A DNA stretch of 36,307 nt from Actinomycetota bacterium (GCA_016841065.1 JAENZW010000008.1:1-36307), one strand, 5' to 3'. Counted from the stretch's first letter, positions 1 to 8,959 are shown. Notes: a model not told the origin generated them from the letters alone. Made by a program: numbers and translations.

Positions 1-300
1 GTCATCGAGAACGGTCTCGGCGAACAGTTGATTCTCGGGTGACTGGAAGACGATGCCCACGCCTCCTGGGCCTGCCGCCGGCCCGGAAACGAACGCTCCG
101 TCGAGCGTGACCGAGCCCCGATTCGGCTTGAGAAGCCCTGCGGCGACTCGCAGAAGCGTCGACTTGCCAGAACCGGTCGCGCCCGCCACGAGCGTGACGT
201 GTCCGGTCTCCACGGCCATGCTGACGCCGTCCAGCGCACGCTGCGAGAACGTGGTTCCGGAGCCATAGTCGAACCGGACGTCGTCCAGCCTCAGGGCCAC
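1..300 (-). CDS. ecfA2: ECF transporter ATPase EcfA2, N-terminal part (cut by window edge)
   Basis: Only the first 100 residues are visible; the gene runs off the left edge, so the ORF track does not list it. It is an ABC ATPase of the energy-coupling-factor type, which powers uptake of vitamins or metal ions with a second ATPase, a T subunit and an S subunit. Walker A is GATGSGKST at residues 40-48, and the Q-loop is VFQSPENQLFAETV, whose PENQ run is typical of ECF ATPases. The GTG start overlaps the ecfA1 stop by 10 bases, so the two ATPases are translationally coupled. An ecfT gene would be expected just beyond the edge. The substrate cannot be told from the ATPases. Confidence 0.88.
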   Translation of the reverse strand, partial: MALRLDDVRFDYGSGTTFSQRALDGVSMAVETGHVTLVAGATGSGKSTLLRVAAGLLKPNRGSVTLDGAFVSGPAAGPGGVGIVFQSPENQLFAETVLDD

Positions 301-1109
301 AGCGCGTTCACCACGCTCTCCGCATCGAATGCGGTCGATGCGACGGGGACGCCCCTTGCGCGAAGTGCCGCGACCAATCGGCCAACGGGCGGGATCGAGA
401 GACCGAGGGACCGCGGCAGCGCGGGATCCGCAAACAGCTCCTCAGGGGTGCCGAGGAACGCGACGCTCCCCCGTCGCATGACGAGCACTCGGTCGGCCTG
501 CGCTGCGTCGGCAAGATCGTGGGTGATGTGCAGGATTCCCCGACCCTCTTCGCCGAGCAGTCGGAGCACGCCGAGAACGTCGGCGCGACCCTGCGGATCA
601 AGCATCGCGGTGGGTTCGTCAAGTATCAGGAAGGCCGGCTCCATCGCAAGCGCTCCGGCGATGGCCAACCGCTGCTTCTGGCCGCCTGAGAGCTGATGAG
701 GCTCGCGGCGTTCGTATCCGGCGAGACCCACTGCCGCAAGGGAGTGTCTCACTCGCTTGCGGATGTCCCCGCGGGGGACGCCTAGGTTCTCCGGGCCGAA
801 CGCGACGTCCTCCTCGACGAAAGTGGCGATGATCTGATTGTCGGGGTTCTGAAAGACCATACCCACCCGACGTCGGATCTCCCACATGCTGGCCTCATCC
901 GCCGTCGACATGTCGTCTACGGTGACCCTGCCGCTGTCAGGCAACAGAAGCCCGTTGGCGAGACGCGCGAGCGTCGACTTGCCGGAACCGTTCTCGCCGA
1001 GGACGACCATCAGCTCGCCAGGAGACAGAGCGAGGGTCACGTCCGAGAGCGCCCGGACCGGCCCCCCTGCGGTCGGATAGCTGAATGAGACCCCTTCGAA
1101 TCGGATCAT
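291..1109 (-). CDS. ecfA1: ECF transporter ATPase EcfA1
   Basis: This 272-residue protein is a complete ABC ATPase domain of the energy-coupling-factor (cobalt/biotin/vitamin type) family, acting on the cytoplasmic face of the membrane as a partner of EcfA2. Walker A is GENGSGKST (38-46), the Q-loop is VFQNPDNQ with Q at 87, the signature is LSGGQKQR, Walker B is FLILDEPTAMLD and the switch histidine lies in ITHD. Placing ecfA genes directly after rplQ is common in Gram-positive bacteria (established knowledge). A hairpin lies between rplQ and this gene, so expression may be partly separate from the ribosomal operon. The ATG start gives the normal MIRFEGVSFSYP opening. Confidence 0.95.
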   Translation of the reverse strand: MIRFEGVSFSYPTAGGPVRALSDVTLALSPGELMVVLGENGSGKSTLARLANGLLLPDSGRVTVDDMSTADEASMWEIRRRVGMVFQNPDNQIIATFVEEDVAFGPENLGVPRGDIRKRVRHSLAAVGLAGYERREPHQLSGGQKQRLAIAGALAMEPAFLILDEPTAMLDPQGRADVLGVLRLLGEEGRGILHITHDLADAAQADRVLVMRRGSVAFLGTPEELFADPALPRSLGLSIPPVGRLVAALRARGVPVASTAFDAESVVNALWP

Positions 1110-1147
1110 CGCGCGCGCGTCCTCTCACCCGAGTGCTCGCAGACGAA

Positions 1148-1177
1148 GAGGGCCCCGCTTCAGACAGCGAGGCCCTC
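1148..1177 (-). terminator. Hairpin after rplQ, possible terminator
   Basis: GAGGGCC (1148-1154) pairs with GGCCCTC (1171-1177); after one C/A mismatch CGCT pairs with AGCG, leaving a six-base loop. On the minus strand it sits between the rplQ stop and ecfA1. The bases after it (TTCGTCTGCG) are only mildly T-rich, so termination may be partial or Rho-assisted. Confidence 0.5.
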
Positions 1178-1223
1178 CGTTCGCTCATTCGATACGGCGC
1201 CCACGCGGGGCCGAAACAAGTGC

Positions 1224-1577
1224 CTAATCCACCAGCTCGAGGATGACCATCGGCGCGGCGTCGCCTTTGCGCGGACCGAGCTTCAGGATTCTCGTGTAGC
1301 CGCCTTCGCGACTCTCATACCTGGGTGCGATGTCGTCGAACACCTTGTGCACGAGCTCGCGATCGCTCAATTCGGCGAGAGCGAGTCGGCGGGAGTGCAC
1401 GTCTCCTCGCTTGCCCCATGTGATGATCTTCTCGACGAGAGGACGGACCTCTTTGGCCTTGGCCTCGGTGGTCTTGATGCGTTCATTGGTGAAGACTGCA
1501 GTCGCAAGACTACGGAGCATCGCCTTGCGATGCGATGCGTCCGTTCCGAGCTTGCGACCCTTCTTGAGATGTCTCAT
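1224..1577 (-). CDS. rplQ: 50S ribosomal protein L17
   Basis: L17 is a large-subunit protein. The 117-residue length is normal. The opening [21 protein letters not shown] and the central [23 protein letters not shown] are the family's diagnostic stretches. It follows rpoA by 11 bases with an AGGAGCC ribosome-binding site before its ATG, and is the last ribosomal gene of the alpha cluster here. A hairpin follows it. Confidence 0.98.
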   Translation of the reverse strand: MRHLKKGRKLGTDASHRKAMLRSLATAVFTNERIKTTEAKAKEVRPLVEKIITWGKRGDVHSRRLALAELSDRELVHKVFDDIAPRYESREGGYTRILKLGPRKGDAAPMVILELVD

Positions 1578-1588
1578 GTGTTCGGCTC

Positions 1589-2527
1589 CTAGCCCTTGAG
1601 CCCGAGGCCCATCTGCTGAAGCTTGTCCTTGACTTCCTCAATGGACTTCGCTCCGAAGTTGCGGATGTTGAGTAGATCGGCCTCTGTGCACTCCACTAGT
1701 TGGCCGACGGTGTTGATACCCTGCCTCTTGAGGCAGTTGTACGAGCGCACGGACAGATCGAGGTCGTCAATCGATGTATCGAGTACCGTGTCCGTCTCCT
1801 CGGCGACAGCCGTGAAGATGCCGTCGTCCGGCAGCGCAGTAACGGCCTGCTCTGCGAAGACGGTCATGTGCTCGTTGATGATGCGTCCGGCGCGCGCAAC
1901 CGCATCACTCGGGTCCAGCGCACCACTGGTCTCGACTTCGAGCGTGAGCTTGTCGTAGTCGGTGCGCTGACCGACACGCGTGTTCTCGACCGTGTACGTG
2001 CAACGCACGACCGGGCTGAACAACGAGTCGATGGTGATCACGCCGATGGGATCCTCGGGCCGCTTGTTGCGGTCCGAGGAGACATACCCGCGTCCGACGC
2101 CAATGCGAATGCCCATCTCGAGCTTCGCGCCCTTGTTGAGCGTGGCGATCGGCAGCTCGGGGTTGACCAGCTCGAACTCGGCCGGAACCTTGAGGTCAGC
2201 GCCACTGGCAACTCCGGGTCCGCTCACAGAGAGCGTCGCCACGGCATCGCCGGCGCCTATTCCGGTCTCTCGAAACACAAGACCTTTCACGTTAAGCACG
2301 ATGTCGGTCACGTCCTCGCGAACGCCGTCAATCGCGCTGAACTCGTGCTGCACACCCTCGACACGAATCGAGGTTGCCGCCGCCCCCTGTAGTGAGGAGA
2401 GCAGTACGCGGCGCATGCAGTTCCCGAGCGTGTAGCCGAAGCCCCGCTCGAGCGGTTCAACCATGTACCGCGCAACGCGGTCGTCCACCTGCTCGACGGT
2501 CACCTGCGGTCTCATGAACTCCGTCAT
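1589..2527 (-). CDS. rpoA: DNA-directed RNA polymerase subunit alpha
   Basis: The alpha subunit dimerises to nucleate assembly of beta and beta-prime, and its C-terminal domain contacts UP-element DNA and activators. The 312 residues show the N-terminal assembly domain ([24 protein letters not shown] near residues 27-50), an acidic linker, and a C-terminal helix-hairpin-helix domain at about 256-310 ([13 protein letters not shown] ... [11 protein letters not shown]). Equivalents of the E. coli DNA-contact residues R265, N268, K298 and S299 are all present. The start is well supported by AAGGAGG nine bases before the ATG. The C-terminal domain is closely matched by the end of RpoC in this same window (see findings). 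Confidence 0.98.
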   Translation of the reverse strand: MTEFMRPQVTVEQVDDRVARYMVEPLERGFGYTLGNCMRRVLLSSLQGAAATSIRVEGVQHEFSAIDGVREDVTDIVLNVKGLVFRETGIGAGDAVATLSVSGPGVASGADLKVPAEFELVNPELPIATLNKGAKLEMGIRIGVGRGYVSSDRNKRPEDPIGVITIDSLFSPVVRCTYTVENTRVGQRTDYDKLTLEVETSGALDPSDAVARAGRIINEHMTVFAEQAVTALPDDGIFTAVAEETDTVLDTSIDDLDLSVRSYNCLKRQGINTVGQLVECTEADLLNIRNFGAKSIEEVKDKLQQMGLGLKG

Positions 2528-2565
2528 CTAGGCAAGCCTCCTTGGCTTATCCGTTGCCGTACGTC

Positions 2566-3192
2566 CTACTTCGAGTACAGCTCGACGATGAGCTGCTCGC
2601 GGACTGGCGCGTCGATCTGGCCGCGCTCGGGCAGGGACAGCACCTTGCCGGACAGTTTCTCGATGTCCACCTCGAGCCACCCAGGAACCTCGATCTTCTC
2701 GGAAGAGATGAGCGAGGTCTTGATCACGAGCAGGTCCTTCGCCTTCTCCGCCACAGCCACTGTGTCCCCGGGACGAACCCTGTAGGACGGGATGTTGACG
2801 CGGCGGCCATTCACGCTGATGTGGTTGTGCCTGACGACCTGGCGAGCCTCGTCACGAGACTTGGCAAAGCCAAGACGGTAGACCACGTTGTCGAGACGGC
2901 TCTCCAGCAGGCGCAACAGGTTCTCACCCGTGATGCCCTGCTGACGGTTCGCCACCTCATAGTAGTTGCGGAACTGCCTCTCGAGAAGACCGTAAATCCT
3001 CTTGGTCTTCTGCTTCTCGCGAAGCTGAACCCTGTACTCTGAATCGCGCGGACGTCTCTTTCCAGCCTGACCCGGAGGATAGGGTCGACGCTCTATACCG
3101 CACTTGTCGGTGTAGCAGCGGTCGCCCTTCAAGAATAGCTTGATTCCTTCGCGGCGGCACAGACGACAGTCCGCCCCCGTGTATCGTGCCAT
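2566..3192 (-). CDS. rpsD: 30S ribosomal protein S4
   Basis: S4 is a primary 16S rRNA binder that starts 30S assembly; in some bacteria it also represses its own operon. The protein is 208 residues. It is the zinc-binding form, with cysteines at 9, 12, 26 and 31 near the N-terminus. The S4 RNA-binding domain follows ([40 protein letters not shown]). The ATG is preceded by GGGAGGA. It lies between rpsK and rpoA, the standard alpha-operon position. Confidence 0.98.
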   Translation of the reverse strand: MARYTGADCRLCRREGIKLFLKGDRCYTDKCGIERRPYPPGQAGKRRPRDSEYRVQLREKQKTKRIYGLLERQFRNYYEVANRQQGITGENLLRLLESRLDNVVYRLGFAKSRDEARQVVRHNHISVNGRRVNIPSYRVRPGDTVAVAEKAKDLLVIKTSLISSEKIEVPGWLEVDIEKLSGKVLSLPERGQIDAPVREQLIVELYSK

Positions 3193-3211
3193 ATGTACGG
3201 TCCTCCCGGTT

Positions 3212-3613
3212 CTACACGCGGCGGCGCTTGCGCGGCCGGCAACCGTTGTGGGGGATGGGCGTGCAGTCCTGAATGCTCGTAATCTCGAGACCGGCCGCCT
3301 GCAACGAGCGAATCGCTGTCTCGCGGCCCGAACCAGGACCCTTCACAAATACGGCTACCTTGCGCAGGCCGTGCTCCTGGGCCATCTTGGCGGCGGCCTC
3401 TGCGGCCATCTGCGCCGCAAACGGAGTGGACTTGCGGGAACCCTTGAAGCCCACGGTGCCAGCGGATTGCCACGAAACCACGTTGCCGTGCGTGTCGGTG
3501 ATGGTAACTATCGTGTTGTTGAACGTGCTCTTTATGTGCGCCTGACCCACGGTGATGTTCTTGCGCTCACTGCGCCTGACGCGGGTCTTTACGGTTCTCT
3601 TCTTGGCTGCCAT
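3212..3613 (-). CDS. rpsK: 30S ribosomal protein S11
   Basis: S11 is part of the 30S platform near the mRNA exit path. Its 133 residues carry the family blocks [19 protein letters not shown] and [20 protein letters not shown], then the basic tail [11 protein letters not shown]. It starts three bases after the rpsM stop, so translation is probably coupled to rpsM. Confidence 0.98.
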   Translation of the reverse strand: MAAKKRTVKTRVRRSERKNITVGQAHIKSTFNNTIVTITDTHGNVVSWQSAGTVGFKGSRKSTPFAAQMAAEAAAKMAQEHGLRKVAVFVKGPGSGRETAIRSLQAAGLEITSIQDCTPIPHNGCRPRKRRRV

Positions 3614-3616
3614 GCG

Positions 3617-3991
3617 CTACTTGCCCTTCTTCTTCGCACCGATCTGGCGACGCGGACCTTTGCGCGTGCGCGCATTGGTGTGCGTGCGCTGACCACGAAC
3701 CGGCAGACCACGACGATGGCGCAGTCCTCGGTAGCAGCCGATCTCCATGAGACGCTTGATGTTCTGGCTCGTCTCCCGGCGAAGGTCTCCCTCAACCTGG
3801 AGGTTCTTGTCGATAAACTCACGCAGTCTGACAACCTCTTCTTCGGTGAGGTTGCGAACTCGCGTGTCCGGGTCGATGCCCGTCTCGCGCAGAATCCGCT
3901 GGCTCGTCGTCTGTCCGACGCCGAAGATATAGGTTAGCCCGATCTCGACGCGCTTCTCGCGCGGCAGGTCTACGCCTGCGATTCGAGCCAT
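3617..3991 (-). CDS. rpsM: 30S ribosomal protein S13
   Basis: S13 sits at the top of the 30S head and contacts the 50S subunit and P-site tRNA. The 124 residues open [26 protein letters not shown] and end with the expected lysine/arginine-rich tail, including [19 protein letters not shown]. Its position between rpmJ and rpsK is the usual one. Confidence 0.98.
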   Translation of the reverse strand: MARIAGVDLPREKRVEIGLTYIFGVGQTTSQRILRETGIDPDTRVRNLTEEEVVRLREFIDKNLQVEGDLRRETSQNIKRLMEIGCYRGLRHRRGLPVRGQRTHTNARTRKGPRRQIGAKKKGK

Positions 3992-4010
3992 ACGGTCAGC
4001 TCCCTCCTAC

Positions 4011-4124
4011 CTAGCCCTGCCGCTGCTTGTGACGCGGGTTCTCGCATATGACGAAGACCCGGCCATGGCGGCGAATGATCTTGCACTTGTCACACATCTT
4101 CTTGACAGAAGGACGTACCTTCAT
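4011..4124 (-). CDS. rpmJ: 50S ribosomal protein L36 (zinc-binding form)
   Basis: The real product is 37 residues beginning [15 protein letters not shown]. The ORF track shows a 67-residue version with an unrelated N-terminal extension. The start at 4124 is chosen for the AGGGAGA site just upstream and for exact agreement with the L36 N-terminus. Cys11, Cys14, Cys27 and His32 form the zinc ribbon, so this is the zinc-containing (C+) form. It follows infA in the usual infA-rpmJ-rpsM order. Confidence 0.97.
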   Translation of the reverse strand: MKVRPSVKKMCDKCKIIRRHGRVFVICENPRHKQRQG

Positions 4125-4252
4125 CGTTCTCCCTCTCGGCGATTGCGTTTGAGGATCTATCTTCACACCCAGCCGCAGGTGCGCGTTTTCAGGTTTTCCC
4201 CGAGAAACATACACGCCACCGGGCGTGTCCAGTGTGCTCCTCGTGGGTCGTG

Positions 4253-4474
4253 CTACTTGTATCGATAGGTAATGCGGCCCCTCGAAAGGTCGTACGGCGA
4301 AAGCTCCACGACAACCTTGTCACCAGGGAGAATGCGGATGTAGTGCATCCGCATCTTGCCTGAGATGTGAGCTAGCACCTTGTGTCCATTCTCCAGCTCA
4401 ACGCGGAACATGGCGTTGGGCAGAGGCTCGACAACCGTGCCCTCCATCTCTATGGCATCTTCACGCTTACTCAA
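4253..4474 (-). CDS. infA: Translation initiation factor IF-1, TTG start
   Basis: IF-1 is a small S1/OB-fold protein that binds the ribosomal A site and helps IF-3 and IF-2 select the start codon. The 73-residue product begins [20 protein letters not shown] after the initiator, as in other actinobacteria. The codon at that position is TTG; no ATG or GTG is available upstream, and an AAGG ribosome-binding site lies six bases before it. The ORF track's longer form starts at another TTG that falls at the predicted transcription start. The gene has its own promoter (see 4517-4545) and so marks an internal transcription unit. The rare start codon is discussed in findings. Confidence 0.96.
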   Translation of the reverse strand: MSKREDAIEMEGTVVEPLPNAMFRVELENGHKVLAHISGKMRMHYIRILPGDKVVVELSPYDLSRGRITYRYK

Positions 4475-4516
4475 ACTGCGCCTTCTCCCTTGTTTCCGTT
4501 CAAGCCGCAAATGGAC

Positions 4517-4545
4517 AGTATACCGATGCCCCTACCTCTCGTCTA
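4517..4545 (-). promoter_or_regulatory. Candidate housekeeping promoter for infA-rpmJ-rpsM...
   Basis: On the minus strand, TAGACG (4540-4545) and TATACT (4517-4522) are separated by exactly 17 bases, which fits a sigma-70/SigA-type promoter with a good -10. A start near 4510 would give a leader of about 36 bases before the infA TTG. The -35 is flanked by an imperfect inverted repeat, TGCCCTA ... TAGGGGCA, which could be a map terminator stem or an operator. The region between map and infA holds nothing else that I can see. Confidence 0.6.
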
Positions 4546-4611
4546 GGGCATGAAGTGCGAAAACATCTTCGCCTCGCCGCGCAGACCGCCCTCGAGCACC
4601 CTCGCGTCCGC

Positions 4612-5361
4612 TCACTCCAAGGTCAGAATGGTGGGGCCGTCCAGGCCGACGGCCACTGTGTGCTCAAAATGGGCGGACAGCGAACCGTCATCAGTGACGA
4701 CCGTCCAGCCGTCGTCCAGGGACCGCACCGCGTGTCCGCCAGCGTTGATCATCGGCTCGATGGCCAGCACCATCCCCTCCTTCAACGTCGGCCCCTTCCC
4801 CGCCTGGCCGAAGTTCGGCACTTGTGGCTCCTCGTGCATCGCTCGTCCGATTCCGTGACCCACGTAATCGCGTACCACTGAGAAACCAGCGCCCTCGGCA
4901 ACGGTCTGTACCGCGTGAGACACGTCGTAGAGCCGCATTCCTTCCACGCACTTCGAAATGCCGGACTGCAGAGACTGCATGGTGACATCAAGTAGTCTGC
5001 GCGCATCGACAGAAACCGTGCCGACGGCGAACGTCATTGCGCTGTCACCATAGTAGCCATCCACGATGGCTCCGACGTCGACCGAGAGGATGTCCCCATC
5101 TTTCAGCCGACGAGCCCAAACAGGAATGCCATGCACAACCTCGTTGTTGAGCGATGCACAGATGGTGGCCGGGAAGCCATGATAGCCCTTGAAGGCAGGA
5201 GCCGCACCTGCGTCGCGAATCACCTGCTCCGCAATAGCATCGAGCTCAGCCGTGCTGATCCCGACCTTCGCCGCCTCCCCGACAAGACGGAGAGCCCGGG
5301 CGGTTACTCGCCCGGCCTCCCTCATAATCTCGATCTCGGATGGCGACTTGCGAATGATCAC
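4612..5361 (-). CDS. map: Methionine aminopeptidase, type I
   Basis: It removes the N-terminal methionine from nascent proteins. The 249 residues form the pita-bread fold. The five metal ligands can be read in order: the aspartates of SVDVGAIVDGYYGDSAMTF, the histidine of GHGIGRAMHEEPQVPN, the glutamate of AIEPM and the glutamate of AHFEHTVAV. The conserved HGIP histidine is also present. There is no N-terminal SH3 or zinc extension, so it is the short type Ia-like form. The start is GTG, nine bases after the adk stop. The adk-map pairing at the end of the spc cluster is typical of Gram-positives. Confidence 0.97.
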   Translation of the reverse strand: MIIRKSPSEIEIMREAGRVTARALRLVGEAAKVGISTAELDAIAEQVIRDAGAAPAFKGYHGFPATICASLNNEVVHGIPVWARRLKDGDILSVDVGAIVDGYYGDSAMTFAVGTVSVDARRLLDVTMQSLQSGISKCVEGMRLYDVSHAVQTVAEGAGFSVVRDYVGHGIGRAMHEEPQVPNFGQAGKGPTLKEGMVLAIEPMINAGGHAVRSLDDGWTVVTDDGSLSAHFEHTVAVGLDGPTILTLE

Positions 5362-5370
5362 GTCGTGGCG

Positions 5371-6015
5371 CTACCCCTCGAGGACGTTCCTCACGTCGGC
5401 GAACACGTCGTCCACGGTGCGATTCCCGTCGATCGCATGCAGCAGGGCCTTCTCCGAGTAGTAGGGCACCAGCTGAGATGTGATGGCGTCATAGTCGTTG
5501 AGCCGCTTCGTTGCAGCCTCCACTGTGTCGTCATCACGCTGATAGACCTCGCCCTTGCACGAATCGCACGCGCCCTCGATCTGTGGCATCTCGCCCATGA
5601 CGTTGTAGATTCGACCGCATCCGCGGCACTGTCGCCGAGAGGTAAGCCGCCCCATCAGCACATCGCGTGGGACCTCGATTGAAACGACAGCATCCAAGTC
5701 CTTGCCCATCTCGGCGAGAGCCTCGGTGAGTGCCGCCGCCTGCGGAAGCGTGCGGGGAAACCCGTCGAGCATGAAGCCGCCATCGCAGTCCGGCTGCGAC
5801 AGCCGATCCTTCACCATCGCGATGACAACTTCGTCAGGAACGAGCTGGCCGGCGTCCATGAAGCGCTTGGCCTCAACGCCGAGGGGTGTCCCTTCAGCGA
5901 CGTTCTTGCGGAAGATGTCACCCGTCGAGATATGGGTGAGCCCGTAGGCGTCAACCAGCTTGGCAGCCTGAGTGCCTTTTCCCGCACCGGCTGCACCCAA
6001 CAGGACGATGTTCAT
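5371..6015 (-). CDS. adk: Adenylate kinase, zinc-LID form
   Basis: It interconverts ATP plus AMP with two ADP in the cytoplasm. The 214-residue long form has the P-loop GAAGAGKGT (7-15), the AMP-site stretch HISTGDIFR and FMLDGFPRT. The LID domain carries four cysteines at 130, 133, 150 and 153, so it is predicted to bind structural zinc. The ATG has GAGGAGG upstream. It lies between secY and map. Confidence 0.98.
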   Translation of the reverse strand: MNIVLLGAAGAGKGTQAAKLVDAYGLTHISTGDIFRKNVAEGTPLGVEAKRFMDAGQLVPDEVVIAMVKDRLSQPDCDGGFMLDGFPRTLPQAAALTEALAEMGKDLDAVVSIEVPRDVLMGRLTSRRQCRGCGRIYNVMGEMPQIEGACDSCKGEVYQRDDDTVEAATKRLNDYDAITSQLVPYYSEKALLHAIDGNRTVDDVFADVRNVLEG

Positions 6016-6057
6016 ACTTCCTCCTCTTCGGCCTAGCGCCAGAACGCGAGCACACGT

Positions 6058-7302
6058 CTACTTGAAGAATCCGTCGTAGTGACGCATCTTCAGCTGGCTC
6101 TCGAGCTGCGTCATCGTCTCGAGACCGACGCCAACCATGATGAGGATCGATGTGCCGCCGAACTCGTTGAGCAACTGCACGTTCGTGACACGGAACAGCG
6201 CCTGCGGGCCGATCGCGATGAGCGCGAGGAACACGGCGCCTGGCAGGATGATTCTGTTCATGACCGATTCGAGGTAGTTCGTCGTCGCCTTGCCGGGGCG
6301 CACGCCGGGGATGAATCCGCCGTTCTTGCGCAGGTTGTCGGCCAGATCGATCGGATTGAAGACGAGGGCGGAGTAGAAGTATGTGAAGAACACGACGAGG
6401 CCGCCGTACATCGCGTAGTACGCCCAGCCCGAAGTGAGCGAGCGGCTGAGATTCGCGAGCCACTGGACGTCAGGGAAGAATCCCGCAATCTGCGCCGGGA
6501 AGAACAGCATTGCCGAAGCGAAGATGATTGGGATGACGCCCGCACTGTTCACCTTGAATGGTATGTAGGTTCCGGCGCCACCATACACCTTGCGACCGAC
6601 CACCCGTTTGGCGTACTGAACTGGTATTCGTCGCTGTCCACGCTCCATGAGAACGATCGCAGCAACCGCGATCAGCAGCACAATCATGGTCGCAATGACC
6701 ACGATCCAGTCACTTGCGGAAATGGACTGCCATAGCGCCAGCGGGAAGCGGGAGACGATGCTCGCGAAAATGAGCAGCGACATGCCGTTCCCGATGCCGC
6801 GCTGCGTTATCAACTCGCCCATCCACATGATGAGTGCCGTGCCGGCGATGAGAGTGACGATCACTATGCTCGCCGTCAGGGTGTTGAATGTCACGCCGAG
6901 GCTCTGGCGGAACACTGTGAGAAGTCCCAAGGACTGCAGAAGCGCGATACCGAGAGTCATGTAGCGCGTCGTCTGCGTCATCTTGCGCATGCCGGACTCG
7001 CCCTCCTTCGACCAACGCTCGATCGTGGGGATCACCCCCTGGAGGAGCTGCATGATGATCGAAGATGTGATGTAGGGCATGATGCCGAGCGAGAACACCG
7101 CGAAATTCTCGAGCGCCCCGCCGGCGAACAAGTTGAGAAGGCCCAATGCGCCTTCCTGGAGCTGGTTCTGAATCTGATCCACGTTGATCCCAGGCACCGG
7201 AATGTGAGCACCGACACGATACAGGCCGATGATCGCCAGCGTGAAGAGAATCCTTCGACGGAGATCCGGTACTCGGAACGCGTTGGCAAGAGCCTCTATC
7301 AC
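6058..7302 (-). CDS. secY: Preprotein translocase subunit SecY
   Basis: SecY is the membrane channel through which SecA-driven and co-translational export passes; its partner secE is also in this window. The 414 residues open IEALANAFRVPDLRRRILFTLAIIGLYRVGAHIPVPG. They contain about ten hydrophobic segments, the plug region, and the cytoplasmic loop that binds SecA or the ribosome (VQYAKRVVGRKVYGG). The length is at the short end of normal. The GTG start overlaps the rplO stop (GTGA), so the two are translationally coupled. Confidence 0.98.
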   Translation of the reverse strand: MIEALANAFRVPDLRRRILFTLAIIGLYRVGAHIPVPGINVDQIQNQLQEGALGLLNLFAGGALENFAVFSLGIMPYITSSIIMQLLQGVIPTIERWSKEGESGMRKMTQTTRYMTLGIALLQSLGLLTVFRQSLGVTFNTLTASIVIVTLIAGTALIMWMGELITQRGIGNGMSLLIFASIVSRFPLALWQSISASDWIVVIATMIVLLIAVAAIVLMERGQRRIPVQYAKRVVGRKVYGGAGTYIPFKVNSAGVIPIIFASAMLFFPAQIAGFFPDVQWLANLSRSLTSGWAYYAMYGGLVVFFTYFYSALVFNPIDLADNLRKNGGFIPGVRPGKATTNYLESVMNRIILPGAVFLALIAIGPQALFRVTNVQLLNEFGGTSILIMVGVGLETMTQLESQLKMRHYDGFFK

Positions 7303-7745
7303 AGCGTGTCGACCGTCCCTCCAGCAGCCTCGATCTTGGTCCGCGCAGAACCAGAGACCTTGTCTACCTTGACAGTGAGTTTCTTCTTCAGTTCCCCGTC
7401 ACCGAGGACCTTCACCGGGACCTTCTTGGACTTGATTAGGCCAGCTGCGAAGAGGGAGTCGATGTCGACCATGTCGCCGTCGGCGAACTTCTCTTCGAGT
7501 CGTGACACGTTGATGATCGCGAACTCCACGCGGAACCGGTTCTTGAACCCGGGAAGCTTCGGTAGACGCATGTGTAGCGGATTCTGTCCGCCTTCGAATC
7601 CGGGGCCCTTGCCGCCGCCCGCACGGGAGAGCTGCCCCTTGTCGCCCTTGCCAGAGCGGCCGCCGTGACCGCTGCCGTGACCGCGTCCTACACGCTTCGG
7701 CTTCTTCCGACTCCCGGGTGCGGGAGAGAGATCGTGAATCTGCAT
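7299..7745 (-). CDS. rplO: 50S ribosomal protein L15
   Basis: L15 is a late-assembly large-subunit protein with an extended basic N-terminus. The 148 residues open MQIHDLSPAPGSRKKPKRVGRG, followed by the glycine-rich stretch GHGSGHGGRSGKGDKGQ, both typical of L15. Its stop overlaps the secY start by four bases. A 101-base gap with two GC-rich hairpins separates it from rpmD. Confidence 0.98.
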   Translation of the reverse strand: MQIHDLSPAPGSRKKPKRVGRGHGSGHGGRSGKGDKGQLSRAGGGKGPGFEGGQNPLHMRLPKLPGFKNRFRVEFAIINVSRLEEKFADGDMVDIDSLFAAGLIKSKKVPVKVLGDGELKKKLTVKVDKVSGSARTKIEAAGGTVDTL

Positions 7746-7765
7746 TGCTTCTCCTTGTCGCTAGT

Positions 7766-7805
7766 CCGACCCGCCTCGGGTCGGTGCCGGCCGCTCGCCG
7801 CCGGC
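7766..7805 (-). other. Twin GC-rich hairpins between rpmD and rplO
   Basis: CCGACCC (7766-7772) pairs with GGGTCGG (7778-7784) around a five-base loop. Directly beside it GCCGGC (7786-7791) pairs with GCCGGC (7800-7805). There is no T-run on the minus strand after them, so an RNA stability element or pause is more likely than a strong terminator. Confidence 0.4.
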
Positions 7806-7846
7806 TGACTGTTCCATGACACTACAACCCTGCAAGACAACGGACT

Positions 7847-8029
7847 CTACGACTCGTCTACCTTGACCAGGTGCTTGACCTTGAAGATCATCCCACGGAC
7901 GCTGGGCGTGTCCGCCTGCTCGACTGTGTGATTGATGCGCTTGAGCCCAAGCGCGCGAACGGTGCGCTTCTGGTCCTCCGGCGTTCCGATCACGCTCTTG
8001 ACCTGTGTGATCTTGAGCTTGCCTGCCAT
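7847..8029 (-). CDS. rpmD: 50S ribosomal protein L30
   Basis: The 60-residue product starts [20 protein letters not shown], the canonical L30 N-terminus. The ORF track adds five upstream residues that lie inside the end of rpsE. The last codons of rpsE (GAGGAG) act as the ribosome-binding site, six bases before the ATG. The [27 protein letters not shown] core is diagnostic. Confidence 0.97.
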   Translation of the reverse strand: MAGKLKITQVKSVIGTPEDQKRTVRALGLKRINHTVEQADTPSVRGMIFKVKHLVKVDES

Positions 8030-8031
8030 CC

Positions 8032-8541
8032 CTACTCCTCCCAACCGTAGATCTGTCCTACGGTCTTGCCGCGCTTGCGGGCAATGTCCTGCGGACTCGA
8101 GAGAGACTGCAGACCCTGGGCAGCGGCTTTCACCATGTTGAGGGCGTTGTCGGTACCGAGGGACTTCGAGAGCACGTCGGTGATGCCGGAAAGCTCCAGC
8201 ACGGCGCGCACCGGGCCACCGGCAATGATGCCGGTACCGGGCGAAGCCGGCTTGAGAAGCACACGGCCCGCACCAAACACGCCTGTAACAGCATGCGGAA
8301 TCGTGCCCTTGATGAGCGGCACATCGAACATGTTCTTCTTTGCGTCCTCGATGCCCTTCTTGATGGCAACCGGTACTTCCTGTGACTTACCCATGCCAAC
8401 GCCAACACGGCCCGCGCCGTCACCAACGACGACTAGCGCCGTAAGAGCGAAGCGACGGCCGCCTTTGACGACCTTCGAGACGCGGTTGATGTAGACGACC
8501 TTCTCCTGCAGCTCCGAAACTGGGGCTTCCCTGCGCGCCAT
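8032..8541 (-). CDS. rpsE: 30S ribosomal protein S5
   Basis: S5 helps maintain decoding fidelity and mRNA helicase activity at the 30S entry site. The 169 residues contain the double-stranded RNA-binding domain ([30 protein letters not shown]) and the C-terminal domain with [29 protein letters not shown]. The residues where spectinomycin-resistance changes usually fall look unaltered. It precedes rpmD with almost no gap. Confidence 0.98.
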   Translation of the reverse strand: MARREAPVSELQEKVVYINRVSKVVKGGRRFALTALVVVGDGAGRVGVGMGKSQEVPVAIKKGIEDAKKNMFDVPLIKGTIPHAVTGVFGAGRVLLKPASPGTGIIAGGPVRAVLELSGITDVLSKSLGTDNALNMVKAAAQGLQSLSSPQDIARKRGKTVGQIYGWEE

Positions 8542-8553
8542 GCGATATCCTCC

Positions 8554-8922
8554 CTAGAACTTCAGTCCGGCGTCGCGCGCGCCGTCGGCCAGGGCCTTTA
8601 CGCGACCGTGGTACAGGCGGCCGCTACGGTCGAACACGACCCTGTCGACGCCCTTCTCCAAAGCCCGGCGGCCAATGGCCTCACCGACCACCTTGGCGGC
8701 GTCGGCATTTGAACCGGACTTGAGCGCGGCTCTGAGCTCGGGGTCGATACTCGACGCAGCCGCAATCGTCGTACCCGTCGTATCGTCAATGATCTGAGCG
8801 TATATCTGGTCGTTCGTGCGCGTGACGCACAGACGGGGGCAGGCTGTCGTCCCGTGGACCTTCCCGCGGACGCGAGTCTTTCGCCGAACGTGCCGTGCCC
8901 TTTTCGCCTTCAGGCTATCCAT
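8554..8922 (-). CDS. rplR: 50S ribosomal protein L18
   Basis: L18 binds 5S rRNA together with L5 in the central protuberance. The 122 residues begin with a basic arm ([21 protein letters not shown]), then the 5S-binding core [18 protein letters not shown] and the ending [26 protein letters not shown]. It lies between rplF and rpsE as usual. Confidence 0.98.
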   Translation of the reverse strand: MDSLKAKRARHVRRKTRVRGKVHGTTACPRLCVTRTNDQIYAQIIDDTTGTTIAAASSIDPELRAALKSGSNADAAKVVGEAIGRRALEKGVDRVVFDRSGRLYHGRVKALADGARDAGLKF

Positions 8923-8959
8923 GTCTTCACTACTCTCCTCGTGTCAGCCCTAGGCGGCG

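Noticed and set aside
384-415. Possible rifampicin or streptomycin resistance changes in RpoB and S12
   Set aside because: The key residues in RpoB (about residues 384-415) and S12 (K42, K43 and K88 equivalents) are all of the sensitive type. The coordinates given here are RpoB residue numbers, not window bases.
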